Notes: generated by a model not told the origin, from the letters alone. A stretch of DNA of 64,000 nt from Oscillospiraceae bacterium (GCA_902795045.1 CADBJU010000002.1:47141-111140); one strand, 5' to 3'. Positions 1 through 8,813 are shown, counted from the first letter of the stretch. Made by a program: numbers and translations.

Positions 1-228
1 CAGTACCTCGGTTCCGTCCAGGCACAGCACCGTGTCGATGATGAGCGAATGGTTGAGCTTGATGACCAGCTCCTGCGCCGCCTGCCGGGCTTCGGCCAGG
101 CGGTGCTTGGTATAGGTCATGTCGATGTAGTAGTTGATGTGGCTGTGGTTTGTGGCAAAGTGCCCCTTGGCAATGCGCAGGGGAATGCGGCTGTACTCGC
201 TGTGGAAATGGATCGTCGGAATGACCAT
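1..228 (-). CDS. Phosphoribosyltransferase-like protein, N-terminal part (runs off the window)
   Basis: The 76 visible codons read leftward off the window edge. The protein begins MVIPTIHFHSEYSRIPLRIA and continues with an IIDTVLCLDGTEVL stretch. From memory this resembles a clostridial family annotated as orotate phosphoribosyltransferase-like. The PRPP-binding loop would lie outside the window, so the assignment is tentative. The ATG at 228 has an AAGGGAG ribosome site about 9 nt upstream. The same frame stays open back to about 396 and offers another ATG at 303 with a weaker site, so a longer protein is possible. Confidence 0.45.
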   Translation of the reverse strand, partial: MVIPTIHFHSEYSRIPLRIAKGHFATNHSHINYYIDMTYTKHRLAEARQAAQELVIKLNHSLIIDTVLCLDGTEVL

Positions 229-345
229 GTTGTTCGCTCCCTTCTTTTTGCGAAAACGCTGAATCAATCGCCGCACACGTCTTGACGGTGTATTTTCCGT
301 CATACTTCGTCTCAAAACCTTGAAATACACAAAGTATTCCTGCGG

Positions 346-370
346 TTTTTCGCCTTCGTCTGGCGAAAAA
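346..370. other. Perfect 9-bp hairpin in the leader or upstream open frame of the first gene
   Basis: TTTTTCGCC (346-354) and GGCGAAAAA (362-370) form a perfect stem with a 7-nt loop. A second pairing, GTGTATTT (288-295) with AAATACAC (323-330), lies nearer the start codon. The region 229-470 has no other convincing gene. It is either a structured 5' leader or part of an N-terminally extended version of the partial gene. Confidence 0.4.
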
Positions 371-470
371 TCCACTCGCCAATCCGTATACTTCGATCAA
401 TTCAGCGCTTTCATAATATAGATTCGTAAAAAAACACAGCTTCGGAAATCCACAAAAACCATTCCGCGCT

Positions 471-1403
471 TTACGCGTTGAGGGCGCGGATGATCTCGGG
501 CAGCTTTTCGTCCACCACATCATTATCCAGCTGGCAGGTGCCGGCGTTGTGGTGCCCGCCGCCGCCGTACTTGAGGCAGAGCTCGCCGATATCGACCTTG
601 GAGCCCCTGTTGACGATGGACTTGCCGATCATGACGGCGGTGTTCTGCTTGCGGAAGCCCCAGGCCACATGGACGGAAATCTGCGTCTCGGGGTAGAGGG
701 CGTAGATCATGAAGCGGTTGCCCGCGTGGATGACCTCCTCGTTTCTCAGGTCGAGCACGACCACCTTGTCGTACACCTTCGCAATGCGCTGAAGCTGGGC
801 CTTGAACTGCTCGGCCTGGTCAAAGTAGAGATCCACACGCTCCTTGACGTCGGGCAGCTCCAGGATCTCGTCGATGTTATGCTCAAGGCAGTAGTCAATG
901 AGCTCCATCATCAGATCATAGTTGGAGATGCGGAAATCATGGAAGCGGCCGAGACCGGTGCGCGCGTCCATCAGATAGTGCAGCAGCACCCAGCCGGAGG
1001 GATTGAGGATCTCGTCCATGGTGAAATCCGCGCTGTCGCCCTTGTCGACGGCCTCCATCAAATCATCGGAGATGCGGGGAAAGGCCTCCTTGCCGCCGTA
1101 GTAGTCATACACCACGCGGGCCGCGCTGCGGGCGTTGGGGTCGATGATGAGCTTGCCGTCGGTCTCGATGGCCTTGAGACGGTCGACCTCGGATTCGTGG
1201 TGGTCAAAGGCGATGGACACCCGCGGATCATAGGGGAGGTTGGTGGTGATGTCGTTCTTGGAAAGCTCGATCTTTCCGTCCTGTACGTCCTTGGGGTGGA
1301 CAAATTTGATCTCATCTATCAGCCCCAGCTCCTTGAGCATCATCGCGCAAGCCAGGCCGTCAAAATCGCTCCTGGTGACAAGGCGTCTTACCTGTTGTTC
1401 CAT
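471..1403 (-). CDS. DHH/DHHA1 family phosphoesterase (NrnA/exopolyphosphatase-like)
   Basis: A 310-aa cytoplasmic protein with the DHH superfamily layout: an SDFDG metal-binding motif at residues 12-16, the AFDHHESE signature around 65-72, and a C-terminal DHHA1 domain ending in GGGGHHNAGTC near 280-290. Relatives hydrolyse short RNA, pAp or cyclic dinucleotide linkages with Mn2+. The exact substrate cannot be read from sequence. The start at 1403 has a good AGGAGG site, and a TATAAT-type -10 lies at 1444-1449, so it seems to be transcribed alone. A hairpin at 1495-1523 separates it from the flavodiiron gene upstream. No key residue is visibly missing. Confidence 0.85.
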   Translation of the reverse strand: MEQQVRRLVTRSDFDGLACAMMLKELGLIDEIKFVHPKDVQDGKIELSKNDITTNLPYDPRVSIAFDHHESEVDRLKAIETDGKLIIDPNARSAARVVYDYYGGKEAFPRISDDLMEAVDKGDSADFTMDEILNPSGWVLLHYLMDARTGLGRFHDFRISNYDLMMELIDYCLEHNIDEILELPDVKERVDLYFDQAEQFKAQLQRIAKVYDKVVVLDLRNEEVIHAGNRFMIYALYPETQISVHVAWGFRKQNTAVMIGKSIVNRGSKVDIGELCLKYGGGGHHNAGTCQLDNDVVDEKLPEIIRALNA

Positions 1404-1443
1404 AGATGAATCCTCCTGTGAATCTTATATTTATTATGTTGCT

Positions 1444-1449
1444 ATTATA
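1444..1449 (-). promoter_or_regulatory. Extended -10 of the DHH phosphoesterase gene
   Basis: On the minus strand this reads TGTTATAAT, an extended -10 box, about 40 nt upstream of the start codon. The -35 is poor, as is common with a TGn extension. Confidence 0.5.
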
Positions 1450-1489
1450 ACACAGGCCATCTTGACTCTGCAATATTTTTCCGCAGGAA

Positions 1490-1523
1490 ATACAAAACGG
1501 TATGGTGTTGAACCATACCGTTT
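1490..1523 (-). terminator. Intrinsic terminator after the flavodiiron protein gene
   Basis: AAACGGTATGGT (1495-1506) and ACCATACCGTTT (1512-1523) form a perfect 12-bp stem with a 5-nt loop. In the leftward direction it is followed by TTTTGTATTT. It lies 11 nt past the stop codon at 1535. Confidence 0.8.
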
Positions 1524-1534
1524 GTAAAGAATGA

Positions 1535-2740
1535 TTATTCTGCTTTGATATCGTCGGCAATAGCCCGGGCCAGGGCTTCCAGATCGTCCATCTGTGCGTC
1601 GGTAAGGGCGGACTTGAGAGACACCTTCTGCTCATAGAACTCGATGCCCTTGAGCCCGGACAGGATCTCGGTCATGGCCTTGCCGCTGGTTGCGGCCCAG
1701 GAGCCGTTCTCGATCAGCGCCACCTTGCGGTTTTGCAGATTGTGGGCGGCAATGTCGTGCAGCAGGGTCTCCATCGTCACGAACACGCCCGCGTTGTAGG
1801 TGGTGGCGGCAAAGACCAGGTGGCTGCAGCGGAAGGCGTCGGAGACAATGTAGCTTGCCGGGGTGACGGAGGTATCGTACATGCGCACCTTTACGCCCTT
1901 TTCGCACAGCTTCGCTGCCAGGATGTTGGCGGCGTTCTCGGTGTGGCCGTAGACAGAGGCGTAGGCCAGCAGCACGCTCTTTTCCTCGGGGACATAGCCG
2001 GACCAGAGCAGGTATTTTTCCACATACTTGTCAAAGTCCCTGCGCCACACAAAGCCGTGCAGCGGGCAGACAAGCGCGATGTCGAGCTTGGCGGCCTTCT
2101 TCAGAACCGCCTGTACCTGCGGGCCGTATTTGCCCACGATGTTCGTGTAGTAGCGCCGCGCCTCGTTCAGGTGCTCGGCGAAGAAATCGACCTCGTCGGC
2201 AAAGAGACGGCCGTTGAGTGCGCCGAAGGTGCCGAAGGCGTCGGCGGTGAAGAGGGTCTTCGCGGTCTCGTCATAGCTCATCATGACCTCGGGCCAATGG
2301 ACCATGGGGGCCATGATGAAGCTGAAGCTGTGACGGCCGGAGGAGAAGCTGTCGCCCTCCTTGACGATTTGGAAGCGCTCGGTCAGGGGAGCGGGGAAGA
2401 ACTGGGCGATCATGGCCTTGATCTTGGCGTTGCAGATCACGGTGACCTCCGGGTAGCGCTGCAAAACCAGCTCAAGCGTCGCGGCGTGGTCCGGCTCCAT
2501 GTGGTGGACGACGAGGTAGTCAAGGCTCCGCCCGCCCAGCGCATGGGCGAGGTTTTCAAGGAACACGCCGTACACGGCTTTGTCCACGGTGTCAAACAAC
2601 ACCGTCTTCTCATCGAGCAGCAGATAGGAGTTATAGGAAACGCCGTCGGGCACGCCGTAGACACCCTCAAAGAAGGGCAGCCGCCGGTCGTCCGCGCCGA
2701 CCCAGATCAGATCATCGGTAACTTTTCTTGTGCAGTACAT
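1535..2740 (-). CDS. FprA-type flavodiiron protein (A-type flavoprotein)
   Basis: A 401-aa protein that reduces O2 to water and/or NO to N2O using a di-iron centre and FMN, a standard oxygen/NO defence in anaerobes. The N-terminal metallo-beta-lactamase-like domain carries the H-x-E-x-D-H di-iron ligand motif in HHMEPDHAATLE (79-90), with further histidines in MVHWPE and CPLHGF. From about residue 255 a flavodoxin domain begins with YASVYGHTENAA. There is no rubredoxin extension, so an external electron donor is needed. The start chosen is ATG 2740, preceded by AAGGAG. A longer frame upstream lacks a ribosome site and would overlap the promoter. Confidence 0.9.
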   Translation of the reverse strand: MYCTRKVTDDLIWVGADDRRLPFFEGVYGVPDGVSYNSYLLLDEKTVLFDTVDKAVYGVFLENLAHALGGRSLDYLVVHHMEPDHAATLELVLQRYPEVTVICNAKIKAMIAQFFPAPLTERFQIVKEGDSFSSGRHSFSFIMAPMVHWPEVMMSYDETAKTLFTADAFGTFGALNGRLFADEVDFFAEHLNEARRYYTNIVGKYGPQVQAVLKKAAKLDIALVCPLHGFVWRRDFDKYVEKYLLWSGYVPEEKSVLLAYASVYGHTENAANILAAKLCEKGVKVRMYDTSVTPASYIVSDAFRCSHLVFAATTYNAGVFVTMETLLHDIAAHNLQNRKVALIENGSWAATSGKAMTEILSGLKGIEFYEQKVSLKSALTDAQMDDLEALARAIADDIKAE

Positions 2741-2777
2741 AAGGTAAGCTCCTTTTCCTTTGTATTTTTGCGCTATT

Positions 2778-2806
2778 ATTATACGAGGGAAAGCGTTCGC
2801 TTGCAA
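2778..2806 (-). promoter_or_regulatory. Sigma-A promoter of the flavodiiron gene
   Basis: The minus strand shows TTGCAA (2801-2806), a 17-bp spacer and a perfect TATAAT (2778-2783), about 38 nt upstream of the ATG at 2740. Confidence 0.7.
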
Positions 2807-2846
2807 GAGGAAAAACGACTTTTCTCTTTATATAGTGAAAGTCATC

Positions 2847-2875
2847 TTGTTTTTGCCGAAGCTTTGTGTTATGAT
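2847..2875 (+). promoter_or_regulatory. Sigma-A promoter of uppP
   Basis: TTGTTT (2847-2852), a 17-bp spacer and extended TGTTATGAT with the -10 hexamer at 2870-2875. It is divergent from the flavodiiron promoter. Confidence 0.65.
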
Positions 2876-2916
2876 ATGGTTTACGATAATTCCGTATACA
2901 GAAAAGAGGTGCGGCA

Positions 2917-3750
2917 ATGACGATATGGAACGCGGTCCTGCTGGGACTGATACACGGGATCGCGGAATTTCTGCCGGTCTCCAGCTCGGGACATTTTTCG
3001 ATTGTCAATAACCTCTTCAAGCTCTCCGACCTGTCGCAGGGACACATGCTGTTCCAGGCCCTGCTGTATCTTGCGTCCATGGCGGCGGTCATGATCGTCT
3101 ACTGGCCGGAGATCTGCGCCATGTACTGGGAGCTTATCTCCCTGGCGGGCTTCGGCCCGCTCGCCGGGCAGGAGAAGGAGCGCTATCCCGCGGCGCGCTG
3201 CTTTTTGATGCTGGTGCTCGGCACGCTGCCGCTGTTTCTGGCCCTGCCCATCAACAGCCGCATGGGCGTCTTGAACGGGCGCAACATCTTCATCGGCATC
3301 ATGCTCATCATGACCGGCTGCATCCTCTATATTTCGGACAGGATGCTCCCCGGCAGGAAAAACCTCAGCAGCATGACGATCTTTGACGCGCTCATCATCG
3401 GTCTGTGCCAGAGCGTGGCGACCATCCCGGGCCTTTCGCGTTCGGCCGTGACAATCACGGCGGGCATGGCGGTGGGCCTGCGGCGGGATTTCGCCGTGAA
3501 CTTTTCGTTCCTGCTGAGTATCCCCGCGGTCTTCGGCGCGGCGATCCTCGCCTTTATAGACGCGCTGCGCGACGGGATCGACTGGTCCTGTGTCCCGGCC
3601 TATCTGGTGGGTACGGCCGTGGCCCTGGTCGCGGGCGTTTTATCCATCCATCTGATGCGCTACATCGGGAAAAAGCGCAGATTCGGCGGCTTCGCCTATT
3701 ACTGCTGGGTGATCGGCGTGCTGTCCATCATCCTCTATCTTATCTTTTGA
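2917..3750 (+). CDS. uppP: Undecaprenyl-diphosphate phosphatase (UppP/BacA)
   Basis: A 277-aa polytopic membrane enzyme that dephosphorylates undecaprenyl pyrophosphate so that the lipid carrier can be reused in cell-wall synthesis. It also underlies bacitracin tolerance. The two family signatures are present: EFLPVSSSGH (17-26) with the catalytic Glu and Ser/His region, and GLSRSAVTITAG with the active-site Arg near residue 170. Hydrophobic segments run the whole length. ATG 2917 follows an AGAGGTG site. Only 20 nt separate it from the downstream ftsK gene, so the two are probably co-transcribed. Confidence 0.95.
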   Translation: MTIWNAVLLGLIHGIAEFLPVSSSGHFSIVNNLFKLSDLSQGHMLFQALLYLASMAAVMIVYWPEICAMYWELISLAGFGPLAGQEKERYPAARCFLMLVLGTLPLFLALPINSRMGVLNGRNIFIGIMLIMTGCILYISDRMLPGRKNLSSMTIFDALIIGLCQSVATIPGLSRSAVTITAGMAVGLRRDFAVNFSFLLSIPAVFGAAILAFIDALRDGIDWSCVPAYLVGTAVALVAGVLSIHLMRYIGKKRRFGGFAYYCWVIGVLSIILYLIF

Positions 3751-3770
3751 TCCGGAAAGGATAGCAATCC

Positions 3771-6428
3771 ATGGCACAAAGTAAAAGCACAAGCAAGAAA
3801 ACAACAAGCAAGACCAAGGCAGCTTCGCCCGCCAAAAAGCGGACCGCCCGCGCCGAGCCCATGACCCCGCCGGAGCCTGTCGTACCCATACGGCGCGAGA
3901 TCGGCGGCGTGTTCTTTCTGTTCCTGACCCTGGTCATCGTCATCAGCTACTTTAAGAACGAGGGCGCCTTCGTCCAGTTCTTCTCCGATCTGGTCAAGGG
4001 CTTTGTGGGCTGGGGCTACTGGATCTCCGCGCCGATCTTCCTCGTGGTCGCCTACATCCTCTTTTTCCACAAGGGGAGACCGGTTGCTCTGCGCTGCTTC
4101 TGCGCGCTGCTGATCCCCGTCTTTGTGGCCGCTCTGGTGAGCCTGTTTGAAAACCCCTTCGATTTCAGCCGCGCCGACTTCATGTCCATTGCCGATCTGC
4201 TCTTTGACTACGGCAAGAAGCTCGAAAGCGCGGGCGTCTTCGGCGGCCTGCTGGCCTACGCGCTGGAAAGCGCGCTGAGCATCTACGGGGCCGTGCCGGT
4301 CCTCATCGTGCTGACCATCGTGTGCGGGGTCTACGCCTTCAGCGGCAGTATGAAGAAGACCGCCGACAAGGTAGCCGACCGGGTGAAGATCCAGATGTCG
4401 GCCCAGTATGATCCCAGCATGTACGAAAACTCCCTCACGCCCATCACCGCCGTCACCGGGAGCCTGCCGGTGAACAAGCGGAAGATCGAGCGCGTTGACC
4501 GCGGCGCCTACAGCGCCGATATCCCCCTCGGGGAGGACGACGCCATGAGTCTGCTCGAAAGTGCCGCACCCGTGAAGGAGGAGGTAAAGCCCCGCCGTCC
4601 CAAGCCGAAGATCACTGTCGTGAGTGAGAAGGCCACTGCCGATGTCGCGCCGCTGACCGCCGAGGAAGCCGCCGTCATCGCGGGCGTTGACATCGACGCC
4701 TTCGACGAGCCCAAGCCCGCCCCCAAACCGAAAAAGGCCGAAAAGCCCGTGAGCGTCAAGCCGACGCCCCGCGTCACCACCGTCTCCGCCGAGATCTCCG
4801 ATCCGCCGAAGATCCAGAAGCTCAGCCGCGATGAACTGAACGCCGAGACCCAGGCGATGGCCAACGCCATCAACGCCACCGAGGACGCGCCCGATTACGT
4901 CTTCCCGCCGGTCGAGCTTTTACGAAGCGGCACCGCCGCCTCGGGCGACAGCCGGGAGGAGATCCTGGTCAACAAGGAGCGCCTCGAAGGCGCGCTGCAC
5001 AGCTTCGGCATCGCGTCCAATATTGTCGGCGTAACGCGCGGACCCACCGTGACCCGCTATGATATCGAGCTTGAGCAGGGCGTCAAGCTCTCCAGAGTCA
5101 CCAATCTCGCGGGCGACCTGGCCCTGGCCCTCGGCGTGGTGAACGTGCGTATCGCACCCATCCCCGACAAGATTTCCACCGTGGGCATCGAGGTGCCGAA
5201 CAAGATCGTCAGCACCGTCTGCCTGCGCGACATCATCGACACCCCCAAATTTGTGAACGCCAAGTCCAAGCTGAGCTTTGCCATCGGCAAGGACATCAGC
5301 GGCGAGGGTATTGTCGGCAATATTGCAAAGCTGCCGCACATGCTCATTGCCGGCACCACCGGCTCCGGCAAATCGGTGTGCATGAACTCGCTGATCCTTT
5401 CGCTTCTCTATAAGGCGCGGCCCGACGAGGTCAAACTTATCATGATCGACCCGAAGATGGTCGAGCTCGGCGTCTATAACGGCATTCCGCACCTCTATGT
5501 CCCTGTCGTCACCGACCCGAAGAAGGCTGCCGGCGCGCTCCAGTGGTCGGTCGTCGAGATGCTCAAGCGCTACCGTCTCTTCTCCGAGATCGGTGTGCGA
5601 GACCTGGAAAACTACAACAAGCACTGCCGCACGCAGGGGGAACCCACGCTGCCGCAGGTCGTGATCGTGATCGACGAGCTGGCGGATTTGATGATGATCG
5701 CCTCCAAGGACGTGGAGGAGAGCATCTGCCGCGTTGCCCAGATGGGACGCGCCGCCGGCATGCACCTCGTCATCGCGACCCAGCGTCCGTCCGCCGATGT
5801 CATCACCGGCCTCATGAAGGCGAACATCCCGTCCCGTATCGCGTTTGCCGTCTCGTCCACGCTTGAAAGCCGCATCATCCTTGACCAGGGCGGCGCCGAA
5901 AAGCTCATCGGCATGGGCGACATGCTTTTCTCTCCCGTCGGCATCGGCAAGCCCATCCGCATTCAGGGCGCCTATGTCTCCGACGAGGAGCGCGAGGAGG
6001 TCATCCAGTTCATCAAGGAGAACACGGGTGAGAGCCAGCGCAACTCCGAGATCGAGGACTTCATGAACAAGGCCGCCGAGGATAAGGGCGGCTCCGGCGA
6101 TTCCGGCTCCTCCGCCAAGGAGGACAAGGGCGGCGGCTCCGGCTATGACGAAATGCTGCCCCAGGCGGTGGAGGTGGTGCTGGAAACCAAGTCCTGCTCC
6201 GTGTCCATGCTCCAGCGCCGCATTAAGCTCGGCTACTCCCGCGCCGCGCGCATCGTCGACCAGATGGAGGAGCTGGGCGTCGTCGGCCCCTACGAGGGGG
6301 CAAAGCCGCGCTCCGTCATCGTCGACCGCGACGGCTGGAATGAGATCGCCGCCCAGTACGGTCTGGGCGGGGACGACATGGCCCTCGCCGCCGAGATGAA
6401 CGAGAACGGCGGAGATTTTGAGAATTGA
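3771..6428 (+). CDS. FtsK/SpoIIIE-family DNA translocase
   Basis: An 885-aa septal DNA pump that clears or moves chromosomal DNA through the division or sporulation septum. The order is: a basic Lys/Ala-rich N-terminus, about four membrane segments between residues 45 and 185, and a long Pro/Lys/Glu-rich linker. The RecA-like motor follows, with Walker A in GTTGSGKSV near 530 and Walker B in VVIVIDELADLMM near 630. A Gly/Ser-rich linker leads to a C-terminal winged-helix gamma domain (about 795-865) with LGYSRAARIVDQMEELG. Whether it acts as FtsK, SftA or SpoIIIE cannot be decided here. GGAAAGGAT precedes the ATG. It follows uppP closely and ends at a hairpin terminator. Confidence 0.93.
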   Translation: MAQSKSTSKKTTSKTKAASPAKKRTARAEPMTPPEPVVPIRREIGGVFFLFLTLVIVISYFKNEGAFVQFFSDLVKGFVGWGYWISAPIFLVVAYILFFHKGRPVALRCFCALLIPVFVAALVSLFENPFDFSRADFMSIADLLFDYGKKLESAGVFGGLLAYALESALSIYGAVPVLIVLTIVCGVYAFSGSMKKTADKVADRVKIQMSAQYDPSMYENSLTPITAVTGSLPVNKRKIERVDRGAYSADIPLGEDDAMSLLESAAPVKEEVKPRRPKPKITVVSEKATADVAPLTAEEAAVIAGVDIDAFDEPKPAPKPKKAEKPVSVKPTPRVTTVSAEISDPPKIQKLSRDELNAETQAMANAINATEDAPDYVFPPVELLRSGTAASGDSREEILVNKERLEGALHSFGIASNIVGVTRGPTVTRYDIELEQGVKLSRVTNLAGDLALALGVVNVRIAPIPDKISTVGIEVPNKIVSTVCLRDIIDTPKFVNAKSKLSFAIGKDISGEGIVGNIAKLPHMLIAGTTGSGKSVCMNSLILSLLYKARPDEVKLIMIDPKMVELGVYNGIPHLYVPVVTDPKKAAGALQWSVVEMLKRYRLFSEIGVRDLENYNKHCRTQGEPTLPQVVIVIDELADLMMIASKDVEESICRVAQMGRAAGMHLVIATQRPSADVITGLMKANIPSRIAFAVSSTLESRIILDQGGAEKLIGMGDMLFSPVGIGKPIRIQGAYVSDEEREEVIQFIKENTGESQRNSEIEDFMNKAAEDKGGSGDSGSSAKEDKGGGSGYDEMLPQAVEVVLETKSCSVSMLQRRIKLGYSRAARIVDQMEELGVVGPYEGAKPRSVIVDRDGWNEIAAQYGLGGDDMALAAEMNENGGDFEN

Positions 6429-6446
6429 AATAGAACTTTCGACGCC

Positions 6447-6587
6447 GTCATTGCGAACCAGTGACCGATGTCACTGGTGTGGCAATCCGTTTCTCCCAGT
6501 GGCCAGGTACGATCTCAAAAAGGCAGAGGTGCCTCCGGCGGGCGGATTGCCACGTCACCAGTGTGCTCACTGGTTCCTCGCAATGAC
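6447..6587. repeat. MITE-like inverted-repeat element between ftsK and mrnC
   Basis: An imperfect palindrome of about 140 bp. The left end reads GTCATTGCGAACCAGTGA and the right end reads back as TGTCATTGCGAGGAACCAGT. Internal arms GGCAATCCG (6481-6489) and CGGATTGCC (6543-6551) also match. It contains no gene. The same GTCATTGCGAAC end occurs at 23938, suggesting a dispersed family. Mobility is inferred from its form only. Confidence 0.65.
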
Positions 6588-6610
6588 AGATCATAGAATC
6601 AACATTTCCT

Positions 6611-6640
6611 GAAAGGGGCGTTTTACGCCCCTTTCTTTTG
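6611..6640 (+). terminator. Intrinsic terminator after ftsK
   Basis: GAAAGGGGCGT (6611-6621) pairs with ACGCCCCTTTC (6625-6635), and CTTTT follows. It lies just upstream of mrnC. Confidence 0.65.
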
Positions 6641-6651
6641 GAGGAAGGCCT

Positions 6652-7050
6652 ATGGAAACCCTGTTTCCACAGTTAAGCGAAAAAGAAGCAAACCAGATCA
6701 ACATGCTGGCCCTGGCCCACGTCGGGGACGCGGTGTATGAACTTTTGGTGCGCTCCATGCTCTGCCGCGAGAAGAATGCCCCCGTCATGCAGCTGCACAG
6801 GCTTACGGTCGAGCGCGTGCGTGCCGAGGCCCAGGCCGAGGCGGTGCAGAAGCTCCTGCCGATACTTTCGGACGAAGAGCTTGCGGTCTATAAGCGCGGG
6901 CGCAACACCAAGGTAAACTCCGCGCCGCATCACGCGGATATCGCCCAGTACCACGCTGCCACGGGGCTCGAGGCTCTGTTCGGCTGGCTGTACCTGACGG
7001 GGAAGACCGGGCGGATCGAAGAACTCTTCACCGCCATCACGGAGGGATGA
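6652..7050 (+). CDS. mrnC: Mini-ribonuclease 3 (Mini-III)
   Basis: A 132-aa RNase III-type catalytic domain without a double-stranded RNA-binding domain, as expected for Mini-III, which matures 23S rRNA ends in Firmicutes. ALAHVGDAVYELLVRS (residues 22-37) contains the conserved metal-binding Asp region, and KVNSAPHHADIAQY and GLEALFGWLYLTG match later conserved blocks. It is preceded by GGAGGAAGG and ends only 3 nt before rqcH, so the two form an operon. Confidence 0.9.
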   Translation: METLFPQLSEKEANQINMLALAHVGDAVYELLVRSMLCREKNAPVMQLHRLTVERVRAEAQAEAVQKLLPILSDEELAVYKRGRNTKVNSAPHHADIAQYHAATGLEALFGWLYLTGKTGRIEELFTAITEG

Positions 7051-7053
7051 ACC

Positions 7054-8778
7054 ATGCCGCTTGACGCCATCTGCCTGTCGGCTCTGACAAGTGAACTATC
7101 CGAAAAGCTCTCCGGCGCGAAGATCGACAAAGTAAACCAGCCGGAGCGCGACATGGTCCTCCTGTCCATGCGCGGCAGGGGCGAGAACCTGCGCCTGCTC
7201 ATCGCAGCCGGCACGGGCAACGCCCGAGTGCACCTGACCAAATCAGGCTTTGAAAACCCTGCCGAGCCGCCCATGTTCTGCATGCTGCTCAGGAAATATC
7301 TCTCTGGCGCGCGCATCCTCTCGGTCAAGCAGCCGAAGAACGAGCGCGTACTGAAGCTGGAGCTTGAGACCCGGGACGAGCTGGGCGTGGAGGGCCACAA
7401 GACCCTTGTTGCCGAGCTCATCGGCCGCAGCGCAAACCTCATCCTGGTGGACGGTGAGGGGCGCATCCTTGACTGCATGCGCCGCGTGGATTTCGGCGGG
7501 GATGTTGAGCGCCGCATGCTGCCCGGCATGTTCTACCGTGACCCGCCGCCCCAGACCAAGCCCGCCCTGCTGGATACGGACTCCGAGCGCCTTCGCGCCA
7601 TGATCGACGCCGCCGACAGGACGCGCCCCATCGACAAGTGGCTGCTGGAGAACTTTGCGGGCCTGTCGCCGCTGGTGTGCCGTGAAATGGCCTTCCGCTG
7701 CGGCGGGGACTGGATGCTGCTGCCCGTGATGCTGGACGCGTTTATCGAGAGCGTCAACGCCGGAGAGCTGCGGCCCTTCCTCTACTATGACGATAAGAAG
7801 CCCGCGGAATTCAGCTTCATGCGCCTGACGCAGTACGGGGACTCCCTGCGATGCGAAGAGGCGGAGAGCTTCTCGGAGCTGCTTGACCGCTTCTATACGG
7901 GCCGCGACAAGCTGGAGCAGCAGCGTCGGCGCGGGCATGAGCTGTTGAAGACAGTGCGCACGGTGCGCGACCGCCAGCAGCGAAAGCTGAATGCTCAGTA
8001 CGAGGAACTCAAGAAGAGCGAGGACCGGGAGAGCGTCCGTAAGACGGCGGAGCTTATCACCGCAAATCTCTACAAGCTCAAAAAAGGGGACAGCGTGCTG
8101 CACTGTCAGGATTATTACGAGCCGGACTGCCCGGAAATCGAGATCAGCCTCGACCCGCTCAAGACCCCGCAGCAGAACGCGGCAGCGATGTTCAAGGATT
8201 ACAACAAGCGCAAGGCAGCCTCCGAGCATCTGACAAAGCTCATCGCCGAGGGCGAGGCAAAGCTTGACTATCTCAACAGCGTTCTGGAGCTGATCGGCGC
8301 TGCCGAGAGCGAAAAGGACCTGGCCGATCTGCGCCGGGAGCTGGTCGATACCGGCTATATCAGGGCAGCCGCCGGAAAAAAGCGAGAGAAGGTCAAGGCC
8401 CAGGCGCCGCTTCGCTTCCTGTCCTCTGATGGCAGGGAGATCCTTGTCGGGCGCAGCAACCTCCAGAACGACGAGCTGACCACCAGGCTGGGCCGCCGCA
8501 CGGATTATTGGCTCCATACCCAGAAGATCCATGGCAGTCATGTCCTCATTCGCTGCGAGGGGGAGGAGCCTTCCGAAACCTGCATCCGGGAGGCGGCGAT
8601 CATCGCGGCCTGGTATTCCCAGGGGCGCGGGGGCGGCAAGATCCCGGTGGACTATACCATGCTCCGCTTCGTGCGCAAGCCATCCGGCTCCCTGCCCGGC
8701 AAGGTGATCTACACCGACTACAAAACGATCATGGTCGAAAGTGACGAGGAGCTTGTAAACAGGCTTCGTGTGAAATAA
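7054..8778 (+). CDS. rqcH: RqcH/Rqc2 NFACT-family ribosome quality-control protein
   Basis: A 574-aa NFACT protein. Bacterial RqcH binds stalled 50S subunits and adds alanine tails to nascent chains for degradation; older annotations call it fibronectin-binding. The N-terminal NFACT-N domain starts MPLDAICLSALTSEL and continues through KIDKVNQPERD. A helical and coiled-coil middle follows (about 280-420). The NFACT-R domain near 445-560 has RTDYWLHTQKIHGSHVLIR. The length fits the family. It starts 3 nt after mrnC and ends at a strong bidirectional hairpin. Confidence 0.92.
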   Translation: MPLDAICLSALTSELSEKLSGAKIDKVNQPERDMVLLSMRGRGENLRLLIAAGTGNARVHLTKSGFENPAEPPMFCMLLRKYLSGARILSVKQPKNERVLKLELETRDELGVEGHKTLVAELIGRSANLILVDGEGRILDCMRRVDFGGDVERRMLPGMFYRDPPPQTKPALLDTDSERLRAMIDAADRTRPIDKWLLENFAGLSPLVCREMAFRCGGDWMLLPVMLDAFIESVNAGELRPFLYYDDKKPAEFSFMRLTQYGDSLRCEEAESFSELLDRFYTGRDKLEQQRRRGHELLKTVRTVRDRQQRKLNAQYEELKKSEDRESVRKTAELITANLYKLKKGDSVLHCQDYYEPDCPEIEISLDPLKTPQQNAAAMFKDYNKRKAASEHLTKLIAEGEAKLDYLNSVLELIGAAESEKDLADLRRELVDTGYIRAAAGKKREKVKAQAPLRFLSSDGREILVGRSNLQNDELTTRLGRRTDYWLHTQKIHGSHVLIRCEGEEPSETCIREAAIIAAWYSQGRGGGKIPVDYTMLRFVRKPSGSLPGKVIYTDYKTIMVESDEELVNRLRVK

Positions 8779-8779
8779 T

Positions 8780-8813
8780 AATTCGTCCCGCTGATTTTAC
8801 AGCGGGACGAATT
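8780..8813. terminator. Bidirectional terminator between rqcH and the PAP2 gene
   Basis: AATTCGTCCCGCT (8780-8792) and AGCGGGACGAATT (8801-8813) form a perfect 13-bp stem with an 8-nt loop between two converging genes. Confidence 0.75.

Noticed and set aside
549-1409. Long plus-strand frame opposite the DHH phosphoesterase gene
   Set aside because: It is an antisense shadow with Val/Asp/His-rich composition and no ribosome site. GC-rich genes commonly leave such open frames on the other strand.
1733-2920. 395-codon plus-strand frame opposite the flavodiiron gene
   Set aside because: The minus-strand protein has complete catalytic motifs, promoter and terminator; the plus-strand frame has none and crosses both promoters.
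7243-8541. 432-codon minus-strand frame inside rqcH
   Set aside because: Antisense shadow; rqcH carries all family motifs across the same interval.
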